A DNA stretch of 64,000 bases from Lepeophtheirus salmonis (taxonomy: Eukaryota > Arthropoda > Copepoda > Siphonostomatoida > Caligidae): assembly GCF_016086655.4 (NCBI RefSeq), contig NC_052136.2, positions 49,344,492 to 49,408,491 of the forward strand, given 5' to 3'. Both the position numbers and the translations under genes were made by a program. The notes beneath the pieces were generated by a model. That model saw only the letters and a list, made by a program, of their open reading frames with translations. It was not told where the DNA came from and searched no databases. Below, piece by piece: positions 48,261 through 59,368 of this stretch. Each line of letters opens with the position of its first letter. Positions within the stretch are counted from its first letter, which is position 1.

Positions 48261-49461
48261 GCTAATATTTATTTGGTTTTATTTATTTTGATTATTTTTT
48301 TATAGTAACTTTTATACATGTGTTTTATTCAGTTTTTTTTTATTATTATTGATGTGCTTCATTTTTTTTTATCAAAGACACTTAGCTTCCCCACTAGAAT
48401 ACAATGTTTTTTTGGATTTTTTTCCATTTGGCCTTTTCGAAAGTTCTTATATGAAGCAATAACTTTATACATTATTTAATTATTTTACATACTTGCCAAA
48501 AAAAAAATTTGTTGCAATTCGTTACAATTTAACTAATGCAAAATAACAAAACATTTAATTTATTCTCCACTTATTTAATTAGCAAAATTAACTTTATATA
48601 ATAAATTGGATAATCTATAAAGCAGCTCTTCAGCTATTTAATCGTTTCTTATTCAATTGCTATTGGAAGACTGTAGATGAAAATTTTTCCTTCAAAATAA
48701 TAACATTTTAACAATAGCCTAAATTTTAATAAAAATGATCTTTTTTTAATATTGATTTTTAAAAATATGACAATGTCTTGTGTTATTAACATTGTCAGAT
48801 GAGTGCCGTCGTTCATAACTAATAATATATTAGGAGAAAATTATCAATGAGAGTTCAAGTTACAAACTTAAAGTATTATTCTGGGTTATGAATTTTATAT
48901 ATATTTTTTAAAAAAAAAGTTATATGTTGATGAGAGCTAAAATATCAATACTCTTATTTATTAGTCCTCACTATTTTGCAATTCTAACGTATACCCGAGC
49001 AAAAGTAAGAATTTAATTATGTTTTCTTACAATATTCATAGGCAGATATGTCGTCCTTGAGAGTTGCCATATTTTTTTTCGCAAGTATTACAAAAAAACC
49101 AGTTAGTTATGATTCATACAACTGACGGCTATTTGAACCAGTGCGTCAGAACGAATTCTGGCATGTTGGCATTTCTATTTTCAGTACATATGCATTCCTG
49201 AATACAACTGATAAAAGCCTATGCCGGACCAGAGGCTGGTTTAAGATTAAAACTAGGTGCCAGAATTCCTTCTTAGAAATAAAAAACTTAATTTTTATAA
49301 AAAAAAAGTCTCCTCTAAATCATTTTCTCGTATTTAAAAATTTTAAATATTGTTTAACTTTTTCTTTTATAATAAATATTTTTTTATTGATCAAAACAAG
49401 CTCCTCAATGTGGATAGTGAATTCTATTAAAAAAAATTCTGAGCATTATTGATATCAAAAT
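48261..49461. other. AT-rich spacer, no gene found
   Basis: The 103-codon plus frame at 49,141-49,452 starts in more balanced sequence (QNEFWHVGIS...) but shows no family. I do not call it a gene. Confidence 0.45.
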
Positions 49462-49721
49462 CAGTAGTTTTAAAAAGGGAGAAGAATCGTGGTATTGCTC
49501 TCGAGGGGATTATGGTATCTTGTATTAAGCACCATCCATTTACAAAAAATAAAATTATATATTTTCAATAATTGTCCAAAATAATTTAGTTTATAAATAA
49601 ATATTATTTATATTATTACAAATATGTGAAAAATTATTTTTAGCTAAATTTAAACTGGGGAAAATGGCTTGATCAAAAACTAAAAATTGGGAAATGAAGG
49701 TAAAAATGTTAAAAACTACTG
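49462..49721. mobile_element. Putative hAT-like MITE
   Basis: The left end reads CAGTAGTTTTAAAAAGG and the right end, reverse complemented, CAGTAGTTTTTAACATT. The 260-bp interior is AT-rich and non-coding. CAGTRGTTxTxAA ends are typical of hAT-type non-autonomous elements. The expected 8-bp target duplication is not convincing (ATCAAAAT left, ATCTAGAC right). Confidence 0.4.
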
Positions 49722-50079
49722 ATCTAGACCATATAGATAAAATAATCAGAATATGTCGTTTTATAAAAAGTTTTTAAATAAAAAAAGGTCCAACGTCGGA
49801 CAAAAAGAGTTTCAGAAAATCACTAACTAAGAGCTACATGCTTTTTGTCAGCCCAAGGTTGTCGATCTCTAACTGCAACCCTAAATATAAATATTTGGAC
49901 AAATTTAAATACGTTAGATAAAAGCAAATTTTAAAAAAAATACTCTGCCAGTATAAGAATTTGAAGGGAACGCAACGAAGAGATTATAAAGATAAAAAGA
50001 AATGTAAATTCTTAGCATTTTCGTTATTTAAAAAGAAAGAAACCGGCATAGTACAATGACAATATGTGAAATGTTTTGG
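49722..50079. other. Spacer, no gene found
   Basis: Nothing recognisable. Confidence 0.5.
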
Positions 50080-50168
50080 AGGAGTGCAACTAAACTTTTT
50101 CTTGATGTTTTATTAGATTAGTTCCAAACAGCTTTGATATTATATTCAATTATATTCGGAGTTCAATT
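50080..50168 (-). repeat. SINE-like dispersed repeat copy (short)
   Basis: Minus strand: TTGAACTCCGAATATAATTG, then AACTAATCTAATAAAACATC, GTTGCACTCCTCC. The T-rich middle is lost. It lies about 360 bp from an opposite-oriented copy at 50,526. Confidence 0.5.
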
Positions 50169-50525
50169 AGGGCTTGCATTTATAACTTGTAAACAAATCT
50201 TCATCTGTCCCGAGCACATTCACTTTATACATAGATGTTATCTTCTCAAGAAAATACATAAAATTTACAACTTTATATATACTGGTAAAGAATAGATTTA
50301 ATATCACTTCCTTTCTGTATGAATTATACCTAGTATTATAAATCTTAAGATTTTTGAAAGTGTTTCTGTCGTTGACAGTCTAATTTTATTTTGTATTTTC
50401 TAACGCTGTTATCCGCATTATCTGAGTCTTGAGGAGCAAACATAAAAGTATTGAATGTAGTGTATGCGCTTATGAATAATATATAATAACTCTGAGGATT
50501 TGTCAAGGAGTTACAAAGATAGTCT

Positions 50526-50682
50526 GTGTTGGACTCGGAGAAGAATTGAGGATCGACAACAGAGTAATACTTGCCTACGCATGGCCCTACTTGATAATGA
50601 GTGGAACATGTCCTTATTTTTTTCATCACAGAGAGACTCACTGCTAAGCTAATTAAACATTATGGCAGCTAAGCTGGTCTTT
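50526..50682 (+). repeat. SINE-like dispersed repeat copy (best preserved)
   Basis: Reads TGTTGGACTCGGAGAAGAAT, TGAGGATCGACAACAGAGTA, CTACTTGATAATGAGTGG, a T-run with CATCACAGAG, GCTAAGCTAATTAAACATTA and TGGCAGCTAAGCTGGTCT. A frame of 98 codons on the minus strand across it (50,345-50,641) is a by-product. Confidence 0.65.
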
Positions 50683-51201
50683 TCTCAAGCCTTTTATTGA
50701 CAACTCCATCCCTTCCCCACAGTTTGAGAAACAATGTTCTATGTATGTAGATAAACTCACAGTACATTATACATATGAGTTAAATTTATTTAGTGTGTAC
50801 CTCGGGAGAAAGGAGGCGAGACATTTCAGCTCCATTTAATTTCTTAAATAATAATATCAAAAATGTTATAAGAAAGGAATGATAAAAAAAAATAATCCCA
50901 TTAGTTGAGACATACACACAAATATTATATAATAATGACTTTATATATATATATATATAGTCATTAAAAATGTCTTACTAATGTTCCTTCTCTTATTATT
51001 ATGAAATGTATTTAACTACATTTAGTATATTTTTTCTATAACAAAAAACCGAGTGCTAGGTACAACTTTTACACAATGGTTTATTTGACTTTAAAATTAT
51101 TTGTGAAGAAAAAATTGGAAACACAATAATTCAAAAACTTTCATTTTACTCCTAAATATGGATTTTTTGTAAACAGACAAAGGAAATAGTTACTTGATTT
51201 T
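50683..51201. other. Spacer with palindromic TA repeat
   Basis: TAATGACT (50,933-50,940), a TA-repeat, then AGTCATTA (50,959-50,966) form a perfect palindrome of 34 bp. The CAGTTTGAGAAACA stretch near 50,719 looks like a hAT end but has no partner. Confidence 0.5.
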
Positions 51202-51640
51202 ATGGACACTGAAATTTTTTGGGACAAAACGATTTTCACTGAGGAACAGATCATAAATCACCGAAATGACTTATTACTTTCTAGATCATCCCAAAAAGTT
51301 AACTGGGTATTTAAAAAAAGTATCCAGCTGTTCAGGTCACGTAATTGTGTTTCTTTACCTCCGATGAAAGAAGAGGGATTCATATATATTCAAGTACAAG
51401 GAAAAAGTTGATACATGGTCTACTGTATAATTTTGATGCGTATTGTCATGCTGATATTAAAAGCCAATTACCTTGTATTGTTTTAGGTTAGGGTTCCATC
51501 TCATACATCTCCTAAGTCCCCAAAAAATTATTTTTAAATTTTGTTTCATGGAAGTTATTTTTGCACTTTCCCTACCTAATCTCCATCCTCTTTGTGTGGA
51601 GCATTTTGTACGTCAAGATTGTTAAAACCTCTAACTTCTA
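51202..51640 (+). pseudogene. Mariner-type transposase remnant, catalytic domain
   Basis: The frame at 51,202 reads MDTEIFWDKTIFTEEQIINH then RNDLLLSRSSQKVNWVFK. This matches the first catalytic block and following stretch of mariner-type transposases (FSDEKxFTxExxxNRRNDxxL). The later part is frameshifted: CVSLPPM (family VVSxxGDVMPP), then VRVPSHTSPKSPKNYF (second block, QDSAPSHTSxKxQxxL) at about 51,488. A third block LSLPNLHPL (SPDLNPL) lies near 51,580 with the Asp lost. It decays beyond about 51,640. Neither DNA-binding motifs nor terminal repeats were seen. Confidence 0.6.
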
Positions 51641-51818
51641 TATGGACGATATAAAAGCCGGCAATGTGAAGCACTGGAATTGGTGTCAGCTTTAATTCTC
51701 GCGTAGAGAATGATAATGTTTCCATGGTGTAGCATTGAGCTATACTAATCATCACACAGGTCAATATTTTTGTAAAAATCATTTTTCGATAAAGAGTACT
51801 ATAATTTTTATATTTCAC
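51640..51818 (-). other. Unrecognised minus-strand frame with signal-peptide-like start
   Basis: The open frame 51,576-51,818 contains an internal Met at about 51,782 followed by IFTKILTCVMISIAQCYT, a basic then hydrophobic stretch like a secretion signal, then METLSFSTRELKLTPIPVLH. It ends antisense to the mariner third block, so at least its last 20 codons are shadow. It could be a first exon of a secreted protein, but I see no convincing splice donor, and chance is likely. Confidence 0.15.
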
Positions 51819-51840
51819 AATCTTTTTAAAATTATGTAAT

Positions 51841-54800
51841 TGTGTATAAAATTTGCTACTGCACCCTGTACATTTATGAACAGTATACTCCTAAAAGTTG
51901 TTTTTTACTTATGTATTGTCAATAAAAGCTACTACTTTAATTGTTTAGTGTTTCCGTGATTTATACTTTTAAATATTTATTAACGTTTGAACACCCCTAT
52001 AATATAACAATTTGAAAAAGAAAAAAATATGTAACTTTGTACATAGAACGAAAATAAATAAAAATTTCAAAATATGCTTTTTTTCTACGTTTAAATAAAA
52101 AAGAAAATAACTTTTTATATTGGTGGATTTTTATGTAACTTTATCAATACATACACAAATTTTTAAATCAAATAATATCAAAATTCTAAGTATCTCTATA
52201 AAATAAATAAAAATGTTGTTTTTTTTCGTAAAATTTATAGTTTATATTATTGAATATAATTATACCATTGGGGAAATATTAAAACTTATGATTCCAGATA
52301 TATATCTTATAGAGAACTGATTCAATTTATTTCATGTTTTTTTTTTTTTTTTTTTGGATGGGGATTTCAAAATGTTTCAATTTTCAATTATGATGAACAT
52401 ATATCAATTCACTTAATATTAAAAAAACACATTTTCTTCGACTAAAGCTAAGCCAACTTTTATACAGAATAATTTATTTTTTATTGATTTTTGGCAAAGG
52501 AATATATAAAATATTTACAACTCCAAAAACCAATCAAGTGAAGGATTTGACTAGACAGGAATATCTATCCTCTACGTCAACAATGATATTGTTTGTGAAG
52601 GAGGGTATATTGAACAAAAAAAATGTAATTAAATTGAGTATTTCAACATATCACAAACTGGTTTTGAGTTGTCATTGTTTGATTGAATTAAAATCACTTC
52701 TTTCGTAATGAAGTAATGCAAGTTTTGAGTCCTCAATCTTTACATAATAGTATTAAAGAATGTTTATTAAAGTTTTTGTATTCGAATTTTGAGAACGAGC
52801 CCAGATACCAGAAATATATCCATAGTTTAATGCCTATATTTGGTTCTGAAAGATCTCGATATTCGCCCTTAAATATTATTTATTAACAACAAATTATTTC
52901 ATTTTGAGTATGATTTTCTTTAAAGTGCAATTTGTGGGGTTTTCACAAATTTAATTTTTGTAACTTGATAATAGAAGTTCATGATAGTTCGTCAAAGAGT
53001 ACAAATATAATCCATACTTTATTTTGGGAAAAATTATTCGACCTTGATTTTGTGTTGATGGGTGACATATATATTATTATTTATATTAACTAAATATTAA
53101 TTATTATTATTATTTTTTTAAACATTTTTTCCTGCTCAGAATAAATTTTTCAGGATTGTTCAGATAAGATTTCATATCCTTGGCTCAATATGAACACTAC
53201 TAATTCAATAACAAACATTTCTAAAAAATTTCAAAATAAAATTGTCAATAACTTTTTTTTAAATAAACAGTACTTTCCCCCTTAATGTATTTTTTTTCAT
53301 AGTCATACTAATTCATTATCTCTAAATTACTTTTGTCAGTAAAATTGCTCAAATATTATTCAAATTTGATAAATTAATATGCATTAATTAATTGAAAGTA
53401 CGAGCAACATCCATGAACTCATAATACAAAATGATTGATAACTTACATTTTATCATAAAACCATACGATGGCAATGAACTTAGAGATAAATTATAAAAAA
53501 AACGATCTTCCATTTAGGCATCAATTATTTCAAAATCATGTCAGTTGACAAGTCATATTTGTATATATGTTTTTTTTTAACTTGATGTATAATATATATT
53601 TCGTGACATTTCTAATGAGATAAAAAACCGAATATATCATGTTATTTGCAACGTCACGAAATATACATTTTGTTGGGAATGATTTTGTATCTTTTTTTTT
53701 TCTTAACTATGTGCTTAAATGGATTGAAAGAAATCTGCTTTTTTATGAAAAAATCATGTATACGTTTAATAATTGATTCCCTCTATTTTCTAAATCTGAA
53801 ACTTTGTGAGCAGATATGTAGTTTTCTAGAAGATCTCTTGTGTAAATACCCATTTTTGCCATTATTAATTTCGGCTCCATCTTGACCCTTGGTCTCGTCT
53901 TGGTTCCGACTCTATAACTCACAAAATAAGTTATTCACAATCCAAAGTATCGTTGTAGCTGTAGTGTATACTTGAAAAAGTATATTAAATAATTTATAAT
54001 TGTATTTTTTTGCTTGTCAACAAAAAAGCAAGCTAGAAATGATTTTTCTGAAGTTTAAATTTCACGCCTCAATAAAAGATTTAAAAATTGATAGAGTATA
54101 TTTAAAATCCATATCAGGGTTTAATTTTATCAAATAAAGGTTCTCAAATGTAGTTTAAATTCGTTGTTATCTAAAGAAGTCCCAAACATTTTAATACAAA
54201 GCTCACAATTGATCAAAATATGAGACAACATTATAGGTTATTGATATATATATATACATGATGTAAAAAATATGTTAGACATTTACTTTATAATCTTAGT
54301 TACTTTGAAATTGTTTTTATTTAACACATGCCATTTTTTAATGATTTTTTGAAATTTGTAAGTCAATTTGCACTTTTGAAAAATGAATTCTTAATCATAT
54401 ATCTAATTCTTTATCTATATCCAATATAACAAAAAGACAACTACTTATAACCCCAGAATGACTCAAGTTATTCTTTTTAATACACTGTTTGTTCTTATTC
54501 TTATTATTTTTTCTTAATACGTAGTTATAAATCTTTATTTATAAATATAAGGACTGACTGACTCCTTCCAATGGATTTATTGATAAATCCCATCCGATAA
54601 AGTATTAAGGATATTTATTACTTACGAGAAAAGAATATCTTTTTAAGAAGGCTATTTTTATGTAATACATTTTAGATATATATTATAGGGTGTGAAATTG
54701 ATATTTATGTGGGTGTCTCATTTAATAGTATTGATTTTTTTAATACCAAACATACAATATTGAGTCTATATTATATAATTAGTTATTTATTAATTATATT

Positions 54801-55276
54801 TACCTATAATTAATCAGATTTTTTCATATACTTTTTCCTTAATAAATATTGTAGTTGGTGTTTTGGGGAGAAGTAGGCTTCAAACACCTATTAAAGTCCT
54901 TGAAATCCCTTGTCTCCTGTTTTTGTTTTTTGGATGTTTATTTAAGGCGATGTACATATGTATTAATTACAATTTTGTACAAGTTGTAATTTATGTTTCC
55001 ATAATGACTTATTTAATTTTAACATAAGTTACAAAATATTGAAGGTATCATTTCATTTTGATCTATTTCAATATATTTAAGGGTTATATAACTCTGTGCA
55101 TTTGAGCTATATAATGTGACGCAGAATATGACTGACCTTTAAGTAATTTTTATTGTAATTAACGACAATACAAGATATTATAGATATATTATTGCATGAT
55201 CCTGATCATACATCTACTCTAAATTCTTCATTAAATATTTTTGATATCATATTTGAATTGCAAGTTGTACAATTTG
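51841..55276. other. AT-rich spacer, no gene found
   Basis: About 3.4 kb. A T19 run lies at 52,337-52,355. Frames at 52,484-52,708 and 53,646-53,885 are unrecognised. Near 53,880-53,915 there is a TTGGTCTCGTCTTGGTTCC motif reminiscent of the CGGTC-rich repeat at 30 kb. Confidence 0.5.
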
Positions 55277-55570
55277 CTTATACAAGTTACAACTTGTACA
55301 AAATAGAAACTCCTACACGACATATACTCGAATGTATATCATGAAAAAAAGTTACCTATTTAGACTTTTATTTTTACGATATTTTAATATTATGTATAAG
55401 CCAAGTTTATGGCTTTCATGACTTAAATGTTACATACATAATTAAGAGATATTTTATGATGATTATTTGTGCATGAAAAAATCCCCCTTTTTTAAATTAC
55501 ATATTTTGTATTTTAGTGCATGGAGTACATTTGAGGGTATATGTCGTGCACATGTTGTAACTTGTACAAG
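55277..55570. repeat. MITE-like inverted-repeat element
   Basis: The left arm (55,277-55,343) and the reverse complement of the right arm (55,519-55,570) share CTTRTACAAGTTACAAC, then CACGACATATAC and an AAATGTA/GAATGTA stretch to CATG. A 15-nt indel accounts for the arm difference. The 175-bp spacer is AT-rich. The TTGTACAAGTT motif also occurs near 54,976. No target-site duplication recognised. Confidence 0.6.
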
Positions 55571-55715
55571 TTCCTATTTCATTTTTATTTTTTCACATAA
55601 GGTCTTATTTACATAATTATAACGCCAGTGATTTTACCAAAAAATATTTTGTTTGTATAAAATGCAAGTTGAGAGTACTACAATATCGACTCAAAGCAAG
55701 AATATTTGTTCAGTA

Positions 55716-55955
55716 TTTCTACACCTATATGTCAGCGTTATTTAGCACGAGCAAATCCGTTTGATACTTTTCTATTTATGTTTGACATTTGATTGTTGAC
55801 AAGTTTTAAAAGATAGTGAATCATTTGTTATCATGTTTCTATAACGTATTTACAGCTTTATATAGGCGTTATTTAGCCATTAGTTGGCTCATATTTGAAC
55901 TATGTCTGGCATTTAATTGCTATCATAAAGTTAGTAGTTTCTTGTCCAAACATTT
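55716..55955 (+). repeat. Diverged tandem duplication, period about 130 bp
   Basis: Both units contain TATTT..ACA.CT.TAT followed by GCGTTATTTAGC (55,737 and 55,867) and later YTATGTYTGRCATTT then ATTG. The similarity is patchy, so the event is old. Confidence 0.4.
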
Positions 55956-56055
55956 AGTACTAACAAGTAAGCATCAATAAACTTCCTTTCAAAAGGTATG
56001 TATACTTTATCTAGTTATAATTACTAACATTAAGAATATACCAGGTATGCACCTA

Positions 56056-56943
56056 TGAAATGAGACTTGTTTGAAAAAAAATGGAACGTTTATTATGAAA
56101 AAATGGTAACAAATTTAATTTTCAAAGTATGCGACTTCGCTAGCCACACATTTTCCCAATCTTTCAGAAAATTTATGGATGCTTTTTCAGAAAAATTGTT
56201 CGTCTTTGGCAGCAAACCAGCCATGGATCCATTTTTTGGCTTCAGCCTGAGAATCGAAGCGTAAATCATTGAGTGCTTGACCCGTCGATGCAAACAAGGA
56301 ATAATCGAAAGCACCAGGTCTGGTGAGTAAGCTGCTTGAGCAAGAGGTTCCCAGTTGTACGATTCAATAAGGTGTTGGGTAGCTATAGAGCGGTACGGTG
56401 TCATCAAGGAAAATTACCTTGTGTTGCCTGGCTTCATATTTTGGATGTTTTCGGTGTATAGCACGGCTCAAATCGGCCAATTGTCGTTGGTAGCGATCAC
56501 CATTAACGGTTTGATCGAGTTGTAGAGGGTCATACTATATGACACCACAAGCAATGCTTCCAATTCGGCGTCTTCAAACTTTTTCACTGACCGGCCGTGA
56601 TCTTCATTTCCAACGTCAAAATTACCACTTTTGAATTTTTCAAACCACCTGAAGCATTGTACTCTTAGAGCATATCCACCGTAAGCTTTCACAAGCATTT
56701 GATGGGATTGAGAAGCGTGGTTCTTCAATTAGTAACAGAAAATCAATGATGTCCGCATATCATAGTTTGAAGGCACAAGATTGGGCACTTTTACGAGCGA
56801 AAAAAGTGCGTTGTTGAAGGAAACTATACAAACAATGAATTAAATATTATTGACACATGTCGAAATAAGCATTTAAATTTTTGGACCGGTGTATAATGTC
56901 GAACTGGCGACACCTAGAGACAATAGCCGAAAGTCTCATTTCA
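56056..56943 (-). mobile_element. Internally deleted mariner element (D,D34D type), 888 bp, TA-flanked
   Basis: The left end after TA (56,054-56,055) reads TGAAATGAGACTT and the right end, read inward from TA (56,944-56,945), reads the same 13 bases. The 888-bp length against about 1.3 kb for a complete mariner fits the roughly 110 missing codons in its transposase. It lies 10 bp from the next mariner element, in the same transcriptional orientation. Confidence 0.75.
56115..56758 (-). pseudogene. Mariner transposase with internal deletion
   Basis: Starting at Met 56,756-56,758, the frame reads MRTSLIFCY, a stop, then SHQMLVKAYGGYA, CFRWFEKFKSGNFDV and VKKFEDAELEALL. These are the two HTH motifs and linker of a mariner transposase (family FRWFEKFKSGNFDVxNEDRGRPPKKFEDAEL). 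It then jumps directly to SMTLYNSIKPL, losing about 110 codons with the first catalytic Asp. After a frameshift come DRYQRQLADLSRAI and HKVIFLDDTVP (second Asp block), then WEPLAQAAYSPDL. Another frameshift leads to FDYSLFAST (third Asp, kept), FAAKDEQFF, a stop, and the tail GKCVASEVAYFEN ending at 56,115. Inactive. Confidence 0.85.
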
Positions 56944-56953
56944 TAGTCCTATA

Positions 56954-56969
56954 CAGGGAGCGGGGATCA
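56954..56969 (+). repeat. Left terminal inverted repeat of mariner-like element
   Basis: CAGGGAGCGGGGATCA, preceded by the TA target dinucleotide at 56,952-56,953. It matches the other end at 15 of 16 positions. Confidence 0.9.
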
Positions 56970-57078
56970 AATTGTGGCCAAAATATTTTTCTACAAAAAA
57001 ACAACACAAAATATACATTTTTTAACTTTTTTATTGAAAATCAAAACTATGACGAACATATAGGTATAGAGTAGCCAT

Positions 57079-58089
57079 TCATTCGATATAATCACCGTTG
57101 GCATCAATAAAGGCCTCAATACGGCCTCTGAACCGGCCGCAGGCTCTTCTGACCATCTAATTGTCCATGTTGCCGAATACCTCCTTGATGGAGTCCATCA
57201 GGCTAGCCTTGGTGCTTTGGGGATGTCTGTTGGTATGTCTCTCGACATAACCCCAGACAAAATAGTTGAAAGGATTAAGGTCGGGAGAGTTAGGAGGCCA
57301 CAAATCCTTGGTTACAACGTCATAACAGTTCTTGGTTAACCACTGCATGGAGATTTTGGACACATGGTAGGAGGCTGAGTCCTGTTGCCACATCCAGGGC
57401 CTGTCTCAGGCCACCCCTTGGATCCAGGGTAGAACCACCTTCTCCATAATAGCCAGGTAGACCTCTGTATTGACCTTTGGATCCGTTTCAAAGATGTGGG
57501 GAGGCATAACATGACCTTCACTGTTGACCACCCCGAACACAATGACCGTTGCAGGGAACTTGGTCTTAATTACCTTCCTCACATGGCTGGTGCTGGTGGC
57601 TATCCACCTGTTGTTCTGCTTGTTGACCTTCTGATCTTGACAGAAATTATTTTCATCAGAGAAAAACCACAGCATCCCGGGCTGCTTTGGGTGCTTGAGC
57701 TAGTTGAGCAATTTTGTTGACTTCATCAGCCTGTTGTCCTTTGCCTTCTGGGTCAAGATCTGGCCCACCTGCATCTTGTAGCTCATGCATCTTAAATCCT
57801 CAGATACACAGTCCCTTATTGTTTTCTCAAGGCAGTCCAGAGCCCTCGCCATGGCCTTCATGGACTTGGTAGGGTCATCGTCAACCATCTTCTTCACCTT
57901 ATCGACAAAGTCGGTGTCCCTGACCTTCCTGTCGGCTCCCTCCTCCTTGGATGCCCTCTTTATGGTGGCATCAACATCACAGGTGTCCTCTAGCTTTTTA
58001 CGAATACGATGAAAAGTCCGTAAATTCACTCCTAAGGTTGAAGCAATCGTTGAATTGGAGATTTCACCTCCATTATTAACCAATGCCAT
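57079..58089 (-). pseudogene. Mariner-like transposase, three internal stops, D,D37N
   Basis: One frame runs from Met 58,087-58,089 to the stop at 57,079-57,081 (336 codons, normal family length). The first HTH is at residues about 10-35 (ISNSTIASTLGVNLRTFHRI), the second at about 72-100 (DPTKSMKAMARALDC). The first catalytic Asp is residue 145 (FFSDENNF) and the second is 237 (WQQDSASYH). The third position, 275, reads Asn in SPDLNPFNYFVW. Spacing is 37 residues between second and third, placing it in the D,D37D (maT-like) group. The C terminus ends FRGRIEAFIDANGDYIE. Stops interrupt it at residue 130 (TAG, 57,700-57,702), 228 (TGA, 57,406-57,408) and 311 (TAG, 57,157-57,159). The open frame extends upstream of Met 1, but this Met fits the family start. 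Stops and the Asn make it inactive. Confidence 0.93.
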
Positions 58090-58265
58090 GACTACGGCGG
58101 ACCTCGAAAGCTCCTCGTTCCACTTATAGCTCTTTATCTCCTCATATGATGACGGTATGATGCTAACTGAACTACGTATCGTCAGATGACGAGAAAAGCT
58201 TTCCTATTTTGTAACTGGATTTTTATTTGATCATGTCGTCTTCAAGTTATCAAGGTTTAAAGTAG

Positions 58266-58281
58266 TGATCCCCTCTCCCTG
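58266..58281 (-). repeat. Right terminal inverted repeat of mariner-like element
   Basis: Reverse complement reads CAGGGAGAGGGGATCA, followed outward by TA at 58,282-58,283. One mismatch to the left end. Confidence 0.9.
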
Positions 58282-58283
58282 TA

Positions 58284-59218
58284 CCTACTATATATTTGTA
58301 GCGTATTGATTATAGTTTATGATATTCCTTTTAAAAAATAACTTCAAACTCACCTTCTACTGTGTCATGAAATATGAATAATTTCAGCAAAAAAATCAAT
58401 TGTTACTTTTTTAACATATTAACCATAAATTTTGAAACTGAAATAATTGCATTACTCTTATAAAAAGTACAATAGATTCTTCATCTTATATGTTATCTCT
58501 CAATTTTTTATTAATTGGTACAAAACGTAAAAAAAAACTTCACAGTTCTTTTGCAATTTTTGAAGGGGAAGTAAAATATATACTTGACCCTCAATCACTG
58601 GTAAATGCAATCATCCAATGCATATCATACTTTTTTTACCTTCATACCATACTTCATAGATCCGTGGATGAAAAGTTCAAGACCTTTGATTACGATGCAT
58701 TTTTACTATTTCCATTTTTTCTTTTCTCTTTATCTCTCGCAATGATGACGATGATATATCTAAAAATTGTTATTTCCCTATGTCCTTGATATTATCTAAC
58801 GAAGCATTTCATTTTTCATTTTATTCTTCTGAGTTTTTTTAAATAAAATATAAATTTATATTTCCCGACCTCGTTACTAATTATAATTAGTCTACTTAAA
58901 TTGTTATTAATGTTATGACCACAAAATGTCTTTGAGGGAATTTTAAAAGAAGTTAAATACAATTTTTTGAAAATTTATTTTTTACAGATATAATCTTTTT
59001 CTTTTCTTTCTTTATAGGTAAGAGATCGTCATTGCTATAAGTTTTTATAAGCAAAAGAAAATCAACTTTGCTCTAAAATATATAGATAAAGATGTAAATT
59101 TTAAGTACTATGTAAGTTTGTGCAATAGTTGGCAACAGTGTTTTTGGTTTTGTTTTTTAAGTTTGTTAAGCTGATATTATTATTCATTAATTCTTGAAGG
59201 AATAAAATCTTAGTCCCT
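58284..59218. other. AT-rich spacer, unrecognised 99-codon frame
   Basis: The plus frame 58,490-58,789 (MLSLNFLLIGTKRKKKLHSS and onward) has a mixed composition with a central segment DPQSLVNAIIQCISYFFYLH and a hydrophobic end. It matches no family I know, has no obvious splice signals, and may be chance. Nothing else seen. Confidence 0.4.
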
Positions 59219-59368
59219 GCTGGATTTGGAGTAGAATTGAGGATCCACAATGGATTAATTTATCGATGGTGCCTTACTTGATTAGTAGTGGGCCTTGTAT
59301 ATTTTTCCTTCGTGTCGTAATTCATTTTATCTAATGTAAAGAAACGTCATAGGAGCTTAGCTGCCCTT
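59219..59368 (+). repeat. SINE-like dispersed repeat copy
   Basis: Reads GCTGGATTTGGAGTAGAATT, GAGGATCCACAATGGATTAA, CCTTACTTGATTAGTAGTGG, a T-rich stretch, TATCTAATGTAAAGAAACGT and CATAGGAGCTTAGCTGCC. Good family match. Confidence 0.65.

Larger units (their letters stand above)
56954..58281 (-). mobile_element. Near-complete mariner-like element (D,D37D clade), 1328 bp
   Basis: Both ends carry a 16-bp inverted repeat starting CAGGGAG and are flanked by TA (56,952-56,953 and 58,282-58,283), the hallmark target duplication of Tc1/mariner insertion. The single transposase gene fills most of the interior on the minus strand, leaving about 125 bp on its 3' side and 190 bp on its 5' side. Its composition is clearly less AT-rich than the flanks. 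With only three stops and no frameshift it is the youngest-looking insertion in the window. Confidence 0.92.

Noticed and set aside
50717..50743. hAT-end-like stretch near CAGTTTGAGAAACA
   Set aside because: No partner end and no target duplication.
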